36,052 nt of DNA from Levilactobacillus huananensis (lineage in GTDB: Bacteria > Bacillota > Bacilli > Lactobacillales > Lactobacillaceae). The notes beneath the pieces were generated by a model. The model was not told the origin of the DNA and ran no database searches. It saw only the letters and a list, made by a program, of their open reading frames with translations. A program made the translations under genes and the position numbers. Location: the NCBI RefSeq assembly GCF_003946145.1, contig NZ_RHOC01000016.1:1-36052 (forward strand). The letters run 5' to 3'. The first letter of the stretch is position 1, and each line of letters opens with the position of its first letter. Below, piece after piece: positions 15,012-22,185 of this stretch.

Positions 15012-15369
15012 CAAAAAGCAGCTAGCAAAGCTAGCTGCCTCCCCCAAAGCCTCCGATTGGCCATGGCCTATTCTGTTGGAACAACCGCATCGTCAGCTTC
15101 CTCCCCAAGAAAGCTAGTGAATTGGCAATAGTTGGTTGGTGTCAGTCATGTTGTCTCTCCCCAAAGAGACAACGTGTGGTCATGAACCGGGATGGCGTTA
15201 GCTGTTGCGTTACGGCACGAACAAACTAAACGGTCGATGGTGTTCCGCGTTACCCCCCAGCAGCGTAGAAACAACCTGAAGCGGCAAACAAACCATTGTA
15301 AGAGCCTAGATGAGTCTCGTTGGAAGAACTCATCAGGCATCAAATGATTTGTATCCATCCGGATGTTAC
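15012..15369 (-). ncRNA. Candidate structured noncoding RNA with G-tract loops
   Basis: This 750-base gap (14806-15555) has no credible gene. On the minus strand a promoter (15376-15404) and an intrinsic terminator (15013-15038) bracket about 358 bases. The transcript would fold into a chain of hairpins: 15304-15338 (GATGAGT/ACTCATC core), 15242-15272, 15197-15231, 15150-15173 (perfect 9-bp stem), 15095-15115 (8 bp with one G-U) and 15037-15050. Four of these expose G-tracts in their loops (G6, G4, G4, G5), three within a UUGGGG(G)AG context. It does not show the conserved cores of tmRNA, RNase P RNA, SRP RNA or 6S RNA that I can recognise. A 14-base segment (15245-15258) matches the tyrS T-box core at 13 positions, but the T-box stem I is missing. 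Function unknown. Confidence 0.5.
15013..15038 (-). terminator. Terminator of the candidate RNA
   Basis: On the minus strand GCAGCTAGC and GCTAGCTGC form a perfect 9-bp stem with a TTT loop, followed by five T's. The orientation fixes transcription as leftward. Confidence 0.8.
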
Positions 15370-15375
15370 AAGTAC

Positions 15376-15404
15376 ATTATATGGGGGATTATGGATTTGG
15401 TGAA
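15376..15404 (-). promoter_or_regulatory. Promoter of the candidate RNA
   Basis: On the minus strand TTCACC (15404-15399) and a consensus TATAAT (15381-15376) are spaced by 17 bases; transcription would begin near 15369. Confidence 0.6.
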
Positions 15405-15555
15405 TCCCGCAATTTAAGGAGTAGGTTACTAATTTTAACCTAGTTGGTCCTGTACGTGTTATGCTAATACTAAGCGTAATTGAGAAGATTGGTCTAGTTG
15501 AATGGGGACGTCAGTAATGGTGGCGTCGGTTTAAATTTGAAAGGGAGGAATCACC

Positions 15556-16416
15556 ATGCCACAGCCGTATCACGAACGACTGAATTATACGATGGCACTG
15601 CCGCTGAGAGTTATCGATCACGGCACTTGTGGACCCAAAATGGTTCTACCGCACTGGCACAATTCTGTCGAGTTGGCTTATGCCTATCGAGGCAAGCCGG
15701 GCACGGTTCACATTGGGAACTCGACGTTTGAGATGCAAGATCACCACCTTTACGTGATCAATTCGGAAGTGGTACACAGTTACGAGACCTATCTAGACGA
15801 AGATAATCAAATTGTGACCCTTCTCTTACCCGCAGCATGGTTACGCAATGTGGTTGAAGACGAACAACTGCCGATTTGGGGACCGCTGGACCTGGATCTG
15901 AGAACAGACCCATACCGTGATTTGGGACGTGCAGTGGACACGCTAGCTACCAATGCCGTGACGGAGCCCGATCAACGGGCAGACTATCTCGCGAGTCTAG
16001 GTGCGGAATATCAATTGGTGGGTCAATTGTTAAAGCATTTGCAGGTTAATGGACAGGTTAACAATGACCAGCTGCCATTGCCGAAGCCCCTCCGACAGGC
16101 CGTTACCGAGATCCAGGAACAGTATGGCACGGCCTTTTCGATTGCGGCCTTGGCGGAACGACTGAACTATTCGAGCGTTTACTTCTCTCGGTTTTTCAAA
16201 GAGTACATGGGCGTGGCCCCTAAAGCTTATCTGGGTCAAATTCGCTTGGAACGGGCCACGGAACTTCTAATGACCTCTCAGGACTCGATTCAAACGATTG
16301 CGACCAAGACGGGCTTTCGGACGGAAAAGAACTTCTTTGTGACGTTCAAGCAGCACTTCCAAATGACGCCAATGACTTATCGTGAACGTTATGCTGCACA
16401 ACGAGCCTGGTCGTAG
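15556..16416 (+). CDS. AraC family transcriptional regulator with cupin domain
   Basis: A 286-residue regulator. The N-terminal half is a cupin-type sensing domain (LPHWHNSVELAYAYRGKPG at about 31-49, VINSEVVHSY near 75), with histidines that may bind ligand or metal. The C-terminal hundred residues carry the two helix-turn-helix motifs of AraC/XylS (FSIAALAERLNYSSVYFSRFFKEYMG and IQTIATKTGFRTEKNFFVTFKQHF). Such proteins in lactobacilli usually control carbohydrate use, but no sugar gene is adjacent, so the target is not evident; the only divergent neighbour is the candidate RNA at 15012-15369. ATG 15556 follows AAAGGGAGGAA. The stop is nine bases before the -35 of the ykpA promoter. Confidence 0.87.
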   Translation: MPQPYHERLNYTMALPLRVIDHGTCGPKMVLPHWHNSVELAYAYRGKPGTVHIGNSTFEMQDHHLYVINSEVVHSYETYLDEDNQIVTLLLPAAWLRNVVEDEQLPIWGPLDLDLRTDPYRDLGRAVDTLATNAVTEPDQRADYLASLGAEYQLVGQLLKHLQVNGQVNNDQLPLPKPLRQAVTEIQEQYGTAFSIAALAERLNYSSVYFSRFFKEYMGVAPKAYLGQIRLERATELLMTSQDSIQTIATKTGFRTEKNFFVTFKQHFQMTPMTYRERYAAQRAWS

Positions 16417-16424
16417 CGTAACCA

Positions 16425-16453
16425 TTGCTTGTATGGGGTATTTATGGTAGACT
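16425..16453 (+). promoter_or_regulatory. Promoter of ykpA
   Basis: TTGCTT (16425-16430) and TAGACT (16448-16453) with a 17-base spacer. Transcription near 16460 gives a leader of about 90 bases. Confidence 0.65.
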
Positions 16454-16485
16454 GGGCCAACATAACACAACGAATACGAGTGCAG

Positions 16486-16521
16486 AACCAACGTTGCCGT
16501 TAATTGACGCGTTGGTTTTTT
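16486..16521 (+). terminator. Leader terminator (attenuator) before ykpA
   Basis: AACCAACG (16486-16493) pairs with CGTTGGTT (16510-16517), followed by T's to 16521. It lies between the ykpA promoter and its ribosome binding site, so it can end transcripts before the gene. A short reading frame (GTG 16480 to TAA 16503, seven codons) overlaps the first arm; it lacks a clear ribosome binding site. Confidence 0.65.
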
Positions 16522-16548
16522 ACGCGAAAATCACAGGAGGTATCGTTC

Positions 16549-18177
16549 ATGTTAACCGTCAATAATGTCAGTATGCAGTTCTCCGACCGGAAGCTCTACG
16601 ACGAAGTCAATCTTAAGTTTACCCCGGGGAATTGTTATGGAGTCATTGGCGCTAACGGCGCCGGTAAGTCCACGTTCCTGAAAATCATTGAGAACAAGCT
16701 CAAGCCAACGACTGGAACGGTGTCCATGGGCCCGAATGAACGGATGTCCAGTTTGAACCAAGATCACTTTGCGTTCGAGAATGAAACGGTTTTGAACACC
16801 GTGATGCAAGGGTACAAGAAGCTCTATGACATCATGACTGAGAAGAATGCCATCTATATGAAGGCTGATTTCAGCGACGCAGATGGGATTCGTGCCGCCG
16901 AACTTGAAGCCGAATTTGGCGAAATGGGTGGTTGGGAAGCCGAAGCCGAAGCGAGCCAAATGTTACAATCGCTGGGTATCGATGAGTCCCTTCACCAAGT
17001 TCCGATGAGTGAGTTGACGGAACCCCAAAAAGTGAAGGTCTTACTGGGGCAAGCCTTATTCGGTCATCCCGACGTCTTACTTTTGGACGAACCAACCAAT
17101 GGGTTAGATGTCCAATCCATCAGCTGGTTGGAAAACTTCTTGGCGGGTTACGAAAACACCGTTATCGTTGTTTCTCATGACCGTCACTTCCTGAACCAGG
17201 TCTGCACGCATATGTGTGACGTGGACTTTGGAAAGATCACGTTGTTTGTTGGAAACTATGACTTCTGGATGGAATCTAGCGAATTGGCTGCTAAGCTGAA
17301 GGCTAACGCCAACGCTAAGAAGGCTGACCAAATTAAGCAATTGCAAGAATTCGTGGCTCGGTTCAGTGCCAATGCTTCGAAGTCTAAGCAGGCTACCTCA
17401 CGGAAGAAACAACTTGAAAAAATTACATTGGATGACATCAAGCCATCTTCTCGTAAGTACCCCTTTATCTCGTTCAATCCAGAACGGGAGCTGGGGAATG
17501 ACCTGGTTCGCGTGGAACATTTAAGCAAGACGATTGATGGCGTCACGATTCTTGATGACGTTAGTTTTACCTTACGTCCAGGTGAGAAGGTCGCCTTCAT
17601 CAGTCGAAATGACTTAACAACCACAATTCTGATGCAACTCATTTCCGGTGAGTTGAAACCCGATAGTGGAACCATTACTTGGGGTCAAACGACCAGCACA
17701 ACTTACCTACCCAAGAATGTCAACGACTACTTCGCTGACAACGAGATGTCTGTGATCGATTGGTTACGACAATTTGCTTCCAAGGAAGAAAGTGACAACA
17801 CCTTCCTCCGTGGATTCCTCGGGAAGATGCTGTTCTCTGGTGACGATGTCAATCGTGAAGTTGACGTGATGTCCGGAGGGGAAAAGGTTCGGGCAATGTT
17901 ATCCAAGATGATGTTGAGCAAGGCGAATGTTCTCCTGTTAGACGACCCAACTAATCACTTGGACTTGGAATCCATCACGGCCTTAAATGACGCGTTGGTG
18001 TCCTTCAAGAGTAGCATTCTCTTCACCTCCCATGACCACGAGTTCATTCAAACGATTGCCAACCGTATCATCGAAGTCTCACCAAAGGGAATCGTTGACC
18101 GAGCTGATACCACTTATGATGAGTTCTTGGGCCACCAACAGGTTCAGGATCAGGTCGCAGCGCTGTACGCCGAATAA
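16549..18177 (+). CDS. ykpA: ABC-F family ATPase, YkpA-type
   Basis: A 542-residue soluble protein with two ABC domains and no membrane part; ABC-F proteins bind the ribosomal E site and act in translation or antibiotic protection. Domain 1: Walker A GANGAGKS at 34-41, Walker B with Asp180-Glu181, but a degenerate signature ELTEPQK at 155-161. The interdomain linker is basic (KKADQIKQLQEFVARFSANASKSKQATSRKKQLEKI region, about 258-300). Domain 2: its Walker A is degenerate (FISRNDLTTT, about 350-359, no lysine), while the signature MSGGEK at 441-446 and LLLDDPTNHLD are intact. Bacillus YkpA shows the same degenerate sites, so they are a family trait. ATG 16549 follows AGGAGG. The leader terminator suggests attenuation. 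Confidence 0.9.
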   Translation: MLTVNNVSMQFSDRKLYDEVNLKFTPGNCYGVIGANGAGKSTFLKIIENKLKPTTGTVSMGPNERMSSLNQDHFAFENETVLNTVMQGYKKLYDIMTEKNAIYMKADFSDADGIRAAELEAEFGEMGGWEAEAEASQMLQSLGIDESLHQVPMSELTEPQKVKVLLGQALFGHPDVLLLDEPTNGLDVQSISWLENFLAGYENTVIVVSHDRHFLNQVCTHMCDVDFGKITLFVGNYDFWMESSELAAKLKANANAKKADQIKQLQEFVARFSANASKSKQATSRKKQLEKITLDDIKPSSRKYPFISFNPERELGNDLVRVEHLSKTIDGVTILDDVSFTLRPGEKVAFISRNDLTTTILMQLISGELKPDSGTITWGQTTSTTYLPKNVNDYFADNEMSVIDWLRQFASKEESDNTFLRGFLGKMLFSGDDVNREVDVMSGGEKVRAMLSKMMLSKANVLLLDDPTNHLDLESITALNDALVSFKSSILFTSHDHEFIQTIANRIIEVSPKGIVDRADTTYDEFLGHQQVQDQVAALYAE

Positions 18178-18247
18178 AGATGGTTAACCGGTCTTAATGC
18201 TGGCTACCTTCTGACGCACGTTTCGACCATCAAAATTCAAAAAGCAA

Positions 18248-18277
18248 AAGGGATGACAGCTGTCGTTCCTTTTTTTT
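18248..18277 (+). terminator. Terminator of ykpA
   Basis: AAAGGGATGACAG pairs with CTGTCGTTCCTTT (one mismatch, one G-T) and runs into eight or more T's. Confidence 0.85.
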
Positions 18278-18387
18278 ACGATCCGCGATGTCTTAGACCT
18301 ATCGTGTCGTTTAGTTCCCATTAAGCTCTCAATGCTAGACTGGTTGTCATGAACGAAGTCACGAGATTCAGAAAGGATGAGTGTGTT

Positions 18388-18603
18388 ATGAAGTCAAGCC
18401 ATCAAGGCCCCAAGCGTTGGTTAGTCTTTGTCTTGGCAGGAGTTCTCTTATTTATCGGCGGTGGGGGGACAGGTTACCTGCTGGGTCAACAACAGGCCAA
18501 GTCTGCCCAAACGCAGCAGATGAAGAATGCCCCCAAGGGGATGGGTAAGCGTCCTAGCAAACCAAGCGGCATGCCAAGCCAGAGTGGATCGAGTCGTCAG
18601 TAA
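18388..18603 (+). CDS. Small single-span membrane protein, unknown function
   Basis: I do not recognise this 71-residue protein. A basic N-terminus (KSSHQGPKR) is followed by one hydrophobic helix (WLVFVLAGVLLFIGGGGTGYLLG, residues about 11-33) containing a Gly-rich run. A polar tail rich in Gln, Lys, Pro, Ser and Gly, with no cysteine, follows. The orientation is probably tail-out (positive-inside rule), or the helix is an uncleaved signal anchor. ATG 18388 follows AAAGGATGAG; an in-frame extension to 18349 lacks a ribosome binding site. A TG-extended -10 (TGCTAGACT ending 18341) is a possible promoter. It has its own terminator, so it is a real transcription unit. Confidence 0.65.
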   Translation: MKSSHQGPKRWLVFVLAGVLLFIGGGGTGYLLGQQQAKSAQTQQMKNAPKGMGKRPSKPSGMPSQSGSSRQ

Positions 18604-18615
18604 ATGAAATTTAGA

Positions 18616-18649
18616 AACGGCAACTCGGAAAATGAGTGGCTGTTTTTTT
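18616..18649 (+). terminator. Terminator of the small membrane protein gene
   Basis: AACGGCAACTC (18616-18626) pairs with GAGTGGCTGTT (18634-18644) with two mismatches or G-T pairs, followed by seven T's. Confidence 0.75.
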
Positions 18650-18728
18650 GTGGGTTGCGGACCCAATTCTCCTGTATTAATCTAGCAATGGTGAATCGAA
18701 GTAAATTAGAGGAGCCCCCTAAACTTAT

Positions 18729-18748
18729 TGTTACAATTATGTTACAAT
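18729..18748 (+). promoter_or_regulatory. 11-bp direct repeat and -10 before the DUF975 gene
   Basis: TGTTACAAT occurs at 18729-18737 and 18740-18748, a period of 11 bases. The second copy contains the likely -10 (TACAAT), with a weak -35 (TAAACT, 18720-18725) 17 bases before it. One helical turn between repeats is the layout of OmpR-type response regulator sites. Confidence 0.45.
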
Positions 18749-18776
18749 GAGGCAATCATCAGAGGAGGAGATTCAC

Positions 18777-19505
18777 ATGGATTCACAGGACCGCATTGAT
18801 TTTAAGCTCGGAGCTAAAGCTCAGGTGTTGGATCATTTCAAATTCTATTTTCTACTAACTATTCTTTGGCTGGCCTTGGGGTTCATTGGGGGTCTGACCT
18901 ATCAACGCAGTATGAACTGGATTATGGCTATTAATAATAATTCTGGATTCGTGTTGGGCGGTGGTCTGTCGTTGGCCGGTGTTTTAACGATTGCCTCGTC
19001 AATCATGCGGGTGGGTTCCCAATTGACTATGATTGATTTGGATCGGGGAAAAGTCACCATGGATAACCCGATTCAACGGAGTTTTGCCTTATTTGACAAG
19101 GGACAGTATTTCTTAGGCTGGCTCTTTATTGCCATTCTGGTAGGTATTTTTACCTTCCTGTGGAGTCTGTTATTCTTTGTTCCAGGGATGATTAAAGCTT
19201 ATGCGTATTCGCAATCATTTTATATCTATCGTGATGCCATTGACCGGAACGATCCGATCACGCCATTAGAGGCGATTACGGAATCTCGTCGGTTGATGAA
19301 CGGTAACAAGGCCTTCCTCTTCATCCTGGACCTGAGCTTTATTGGGTGGCTGATGTTGCAGGGAATTACCTTTGGCTTTGCGGCATTGTTCGTTCAGCCA
19401 TACTATGACCAGACCCGGGCCAAGTTCTATAACCAGCTGGTGATTCGTGATGAAGAGACGTCGTCAGCGGGCACCTTTACCGGGAATCAAGGGCCGAAAG
19501 CTTAA
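18777..19505 (+). CDS. DUF975 family membrane protein
   Basis: A 242-residue integral membrane protein of the DUF975 family, common in lactobacilli and other Firmicutes and of unknown function. It has five or six hydrophobic segments. The family landmarks are clear: LLFFVPGMIKAYAYSQSFYI (about 137-156), a polar stretch PLEAITESRRLMNGNKAFLF, then LDLSFIGWLM and a final helix before PYYDQTRAKFYNQL. ATG 18777 follows AGAGGAGGAG; an upstream in-frame ATG lies before this ribosome binding site and is rejected. It is monocistronic, between terminators. The direct repeat at 18729-18748 may carry its control. Confidence 0.8.
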   Translation: MDSQDRIDFKLGAKAQVLDHFKFYFLLTILWLALGFIGGLTYQRSMNWIMAINNNSGFVLGGGLSLAGVLTIASSIMRVGSQLTMIDLDRGKVTMDNPIQRSFALFDKGQYFLGWLFIAILVGIFTFLWSLLFFVPGMIKAYAYSQSFYIYRDAIDRNDPITPLEAITESRRLMNGNKAFLFILDLSFIGWLMLQGITFGFAALFVQPYYDQTRAKFYNQLVIRDEETSSAGTFTGNQGPKA

Positions 19506-19524
19506 CTTAAGATGATCAAAACGG

Positions 19525-19552
19525 GAGGGCAGCGGTTTAGCGGGCCCTCTTT
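19525..19552 (+). terminator. Terminator of the DUF975 gene
   Basis: GAGGGC (19525-19530) pairs with GCCCTC (19544-19549), with CG/CG inside; a short T-run follows. Confidence 0.65.
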
Positions 19553-19593
19553 CTGCTGGACAACGTGGGTGATTGTTTTTTTCGTCTTAGGGG

Positions 19594-19627
19594 TTGTCTT
19601 TTTAACTGTACTAGGTATAATAGTACA
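19594..19627 (+). promoter_or_regulatory. Promoter and operator of the second GntR-ABC operon
   Basis: TTGTCT (19594-19599) and TATAAT (19616-19621) are spaced by 16. A perfect inverted repeat TGTACTA (19607-19613) and TAGTACA (19621-19627), 7-base centre, covers the -10. This is the type of site used by YtrA-like repressors; the gene at 19663 most likely encodes its ligand, giving autoregulation. Confidence 0.75.
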
Positions 19628-19662
19628 CACAGAACAGATGGCCAAACCAAGGGGTGAAGAGC

Positions 19663-20037
19663 ATGCAAGTTAACGATCAATCCGGTCTGCCCTATTACGA
19701 GCAGCTGGTATTGCGGGTAAAACAGCAAATCGTTCAGGGAATCTTGCGACCGGGAGACCGGTTACCGTCGGTGCGTGAGATGGCGCGCCAGGAACAGTTG
19801 AATCCTAATACGGTGAGCAAGGCTTATAAACAGTTGGAATCCCAGCACGTCATCTCAACAGTTCATGGCAAGGGGACTTACGTGCGAGAGGCCATGGCAC
19901 CGGCCGGAGATTCCGCGCAAGTCGTTGCAACCAAGAAGCAATTATTAACGCTACTGACGGAAATTCAATATCTCGGCGTGCCCTTAGAAGACGTTGTGAG
20001 TTGGATTAAAGTGGCCTATGAGGGGGAAGAACAGTGA
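19663..20037 (+). CDS. GntR family (YtrA-type) regulator of the ABC operon
   Basis: A 124-residue repressor: GntR winged helix from about 8 to 75 (LPYYEQLVLRVKQQIVQG, RPGDRLPSVREMARQ, NPNTVSKAYKQLESQ, VHGKGTYV) and a short helical tail of about 45 residues, the YtrA architecture. ATG 19663 follows AAGGGGTGA; a GTG at 19654 lies inside that ribosome binding site. The stop codon overlaps the GTG start of the ATPase gene (GTGA at 20034-20037), implying coupled translation. It should bind the inverted repeat 19607-19627 over its own -10; YtrA-type repressors are commonly released by cell-wall antibiotic stress, though the signal here is unknown. Confidence 0.9.
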   Translation: MQVNDQSGLPYYEQLVLRVKQQIVQGILRPGDRLPSVREMARQEQLNPNTVSKAYKQLESQHVISTVHGKGTYVREAMAPAGDSAQVVATKKQLLTLLTEIQYLGVPLEDVVSWIKVAYEGEEQ

Positions 20038-20927
20038 CTTTAAGTGTAGCAGGATTGAGTAAAGAGATCGGTGGTCGACAGATCATCCAGGAGATTACGT
20101 TTGAATGGGCACCCGGAGAGATCCTCGGGTTGGTCGGTCGAAATGGGGTTGGAAAGACCACTCTATTTCGAAGCATGATGCATCACTACGTCCCAGAAGC
20201 CGGGCATGTGACGGTGGATGGTCAGGATATCCAGCAGGTCCCTAGTCGTCAGCAGCAATTGTTCTTTATCGACACACAATATAACTTCTTAAGTAATTAT
20301 CGGTTATGGGAATTGCCAGATTTTTTCAAGGCAGTTTATCCCCGATTCGACGAACAACGGTTCACAGCATTGTTAGCTGAGTTTAAGCTCGATCGAAATA
20401 GTCAATATCGTCGTCTTTCGAAGGGAATGCGCGCATTGGTTAATTTAGTGTTGGCTTTGACGTCTAATGCGACCTATATCATCCTTGATGAACCCTTTGA
20501 CGGGCTAGATGTGATCGTTCGTGAAAATATCGCTTCGATGGTGATTGACGAGGTGGCCGATCAGCAGAAGGGGTTCTTGATTTCATCACACGACTTGAAT
20601 GAACTCGACGGGTTGAGTGACCGGGTATTGTTGTTGAAGGACAGTAAGTTAGTTCGTGATTATAATCTGGAAGACATCCGGGCCAAAGCTAAGAAGATTC
20701 AGCTTGTACTCAATGACCGGGTTATTCCAACGGTCTTAAAGGAACACAGCCAGTTAATTCGAGTTTCTGGGCGGGTATTGGTGGTGGTCATTACCGATTA
20801 CACACCGGAAATTGATCGGGCCCTCAAGGACCTGAACCCCGTGTTGTTTGAGGAATTACCATTAACATTGGAAGACCTGTTTCGGGCTAACTTAGCGCAC
20901 GAGACCGGTTATCAACTGATGAAGTAG
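20034..20927 (+). CDS. ABC transporter ATP-binding protein, YtrB-like
   Basis: A 297-residue ATPase. Walker A GRNGVGKT is at 35-42 and Walker B ILDEP has Asp152-Glu153. The signature is the shortened LSKGM form (128-132) instead of LSGGQ, as in several YtrB/EcsA-like exporters. SSHDL carries the H-loop histidine. About 85 residues beyond the ABC core (from QLVLNDRVIPT) form an accessory C-terminal domain. The GTG start overlaps the GntR stop by four bases and has no strong ribosome binding site of its own, consistent with translational coupling. The partner permease starts 11 bases after the stop. The role is probably envelope stress defence or lipid/peptide export; no substrate is visible. 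Confidence 0.88.
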   Translation: MTLSVAGLSKEIGGRQIIQEITFEWAPGEILGLVGRNGVGKTTLFRSMMHHYVPEAGHVTVDGQDIQQVPSRQQQLFFIDTQYNFLSNYRLWELPDFFKAVYPRFDEQRFTALLAEFKLDRNSQYRRLSKGMRALVNLVLALTSNATYIILDEPFDGLDVIVRENIASMVIDEVADQQKGFLISSHDLNELDGLSDRVLLLKDSKLVRDYNLEDIRAKAKKIQLVLNDRVIPTVLKEHSQLIRVSGRVLVVVITDYTPEIDRALKDLNPVLFEELPLTLEDLFRANLAHETGYQLMK

Positions 20928-20938
20928 GAGGGGCAGAC

Positions 20939-21889
20939 ATGTTTAGCAATAAGTTAGATCGTTTAATTTGGCGACGGCACCGTAAATTAATGGCTGTCAT
21001 TGGGGGGATTACCTTATTAGGGACCGTCATGATGACCTTGATTTTACTTCATACGTTGAAACAGATCTCAGGATCTGATATTCAGATTGTTTCGGGGTCG
21101 ATTCATAAATGGCAAGTGTACAGGGGAAGCTACTTTACTGCCTATTCCTGGTGGCTGATCTTCGCCTTTTGGTTGGGTGGCCTGGAAATCATGCACCTCG
21201 ACCTACGCGATCACTTCAATGAATTTCTCTTCAGCAGTGGGTTCAGTCGGTTAAAGGTGTACTGGGCCAAGCTTCGAATTGCCCTCGGGACTTTATTGGG
21301 AATGTCAGTTGTGATTATTGCCATTCAATATCTTCTTTACTGGCTCAGCAAGCCAGCTGGCACGACATTCACGCTGGCTTGGCCGGGACTAATCACGTCT
21401 TGGGCGATGGGCCTGGCCATCTCAATTGGGATGTTCTCTCTGAGCTGGTTTGCCGCGCTCATTGTTGGCCAGACGGGGTCACTCATTGTGACGATCTCAG
21501 GCTTTACTTTTTCTTTAGTTGGCTTAAGTGGAATTGGTGGTAATATCTTAAGTGGGTCCTGGTTAAAGGTCTCAAAAGCGGCCCTGCCGTGGGTCGGCGC
21601 GGGCACTTGGCTCGTGTCCGCCGTGGTCCTTTTTATCTGGGGAGCCGCACTGTATCAGCATTTATCACTCGAACATAATGGGGAATATCTTTTGTTCCCA
21701 CGCTTACGGGTTCCGGTATACATTGTCTTTGTGGTGTACGTGACGTGGCTGTATAGTTACGATGCCGATGGGATGACCATGGCAGTGGCCTTTATTTTAG
21801 CGGCTCTCTTTGGTTATGGTTGGCTTTGGCGGCCCCGGTTGGGTGAGAAGTGGCATCAATGGCGAGAAAGCAAACAGGCTAAAGAGTAG
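20939..21889 (+). CDS. ABC transporter permease
   Basis: A 316-residue membrane protein encoded third in the operon. The N-terminus is basic (KLDRLIWRRHRKLM), followed by a first helix, a short external loop, and further hydrophobic segments to about residue 300, perhaps eight in total: LLGMSVVIIAIQYLLYWL, GLAISIGMFSLSWFAALIVG and SLVGLSGIGGNIL stand out. The C-terminus is charged (WHQWRESKQAKE). It resembles the ABC-2-type permeases that accompany YtrB-like ATPases, though at sequence level this is only a topological likeness. ATG follows AGGAGGGG. The terminator at 21981-22026 closes the operon. Confidence 0.82.
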   Translation: MFSNKLDRLIWRRHRKLMAVIGGITLLGTVMMTLILLHTLKQISGSDIQIVSGSIHKWQVYRGSYFTAYSWWLIFAFWLGGLEIMHLDLRDHFNEFLFSSGFSRLKVYWAKLRIALGTLLGMSVVIIAIQYLLYWLSKPAGTTFTLAWPGLITSWAMGLAISIGMFSLSWFAALIVGQTGSLIVTISGFTFSLVGLSGIGGNILSGSWLKVSKAALPWVGAGTWLVSAVVLFIWGAALYQHLSLEHNGEYLLFPRLRVPVYIVFVVYVTWLYSYDADGMTMAVAFILAALFGYGWLWRPRLGEKWHQWRESKQAKE

Positions 21890-21980
21890 GAATTAAAAAT
21901 AGAAACATCGAATGGTTATGGCTTGGGGAAGTCAGTCATTCAAGGGGGAGCGTTTGCCCGTTGGGGAACGGTTGAACGAC

Positions 21981-22026
21981 AAAAGAAAAGCACCGCTGGT
22001 AACTTTGCCAGCGGTGCTTTTCTTTT
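21981..22026. terminator. Strong bidirectional terminator
   Basis: A perfect 19-bp stem (21981-21999 with 22008-22026) has A-rich and T-rich outer ends, closing the ABC operon and, in the other direction, the YdbS/YdbT operon. The 159 bases from 22027 to the ydbT stop hold no gene I can support. Confidence 0.9.
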
Positions 22027-22185
22027 GGTCCAACGGTACCAAGCATAGGTACCAATAGGCTTGTTCAGATAACGGTTGTGCCAGATGGGAGGCAGGCGTG
22101 ATCCGGGCGCCTGGATGCTAATTGACAATTGTGTTTCGCGTAAGGGGGGATAACCTCTCTTGGCGGGGCATAGCGAAAGCATGAT

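Noticed and set aside
14866-15117. An 83-codon plus-strand reading frame after the MFS gene
   Set aside because: It runs through the MFS terminator hairpin and the reverse-strand RNA terminator; no ribosome binding site or recognisable domain.
15037-15272. G-quadruplex formed by the four G-tracts
   Set aside because: The tracts lie 40-110 bases apart in separate hairpins, far beyond the loops of a local quadruplex.
15146-15358. A 70-codon minus-strand reading frame in the 14806-15555 gap
   Set aside because: It starts about 11 bases after the predicted transcript start with no ribosome binding site, overlaps several stable hairpins, and has a Cys/Arg-rich composition unlike a real protein.
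15012-15369. Orphan RNA as tmRNA, RNase P RNA, SRP RNA or 6S RNA
   Set aside because: None of the conserved cores or terminal tRNA-like ends I know for these RNAs is present; length alone is not enough.
17581-17640. ykpA as a decayed gene because its second Walker A lacks lysine
   Set aside because: Bacillus YkpA has the same degenerate site; the frame is intact and regulated, so it is a family trait.
21940-22182. An 80-codon minus-strand reading frame between two operons
   Set aside because: It crosses the perfect 19-bp bidirectional terminator and has no credible start signal.
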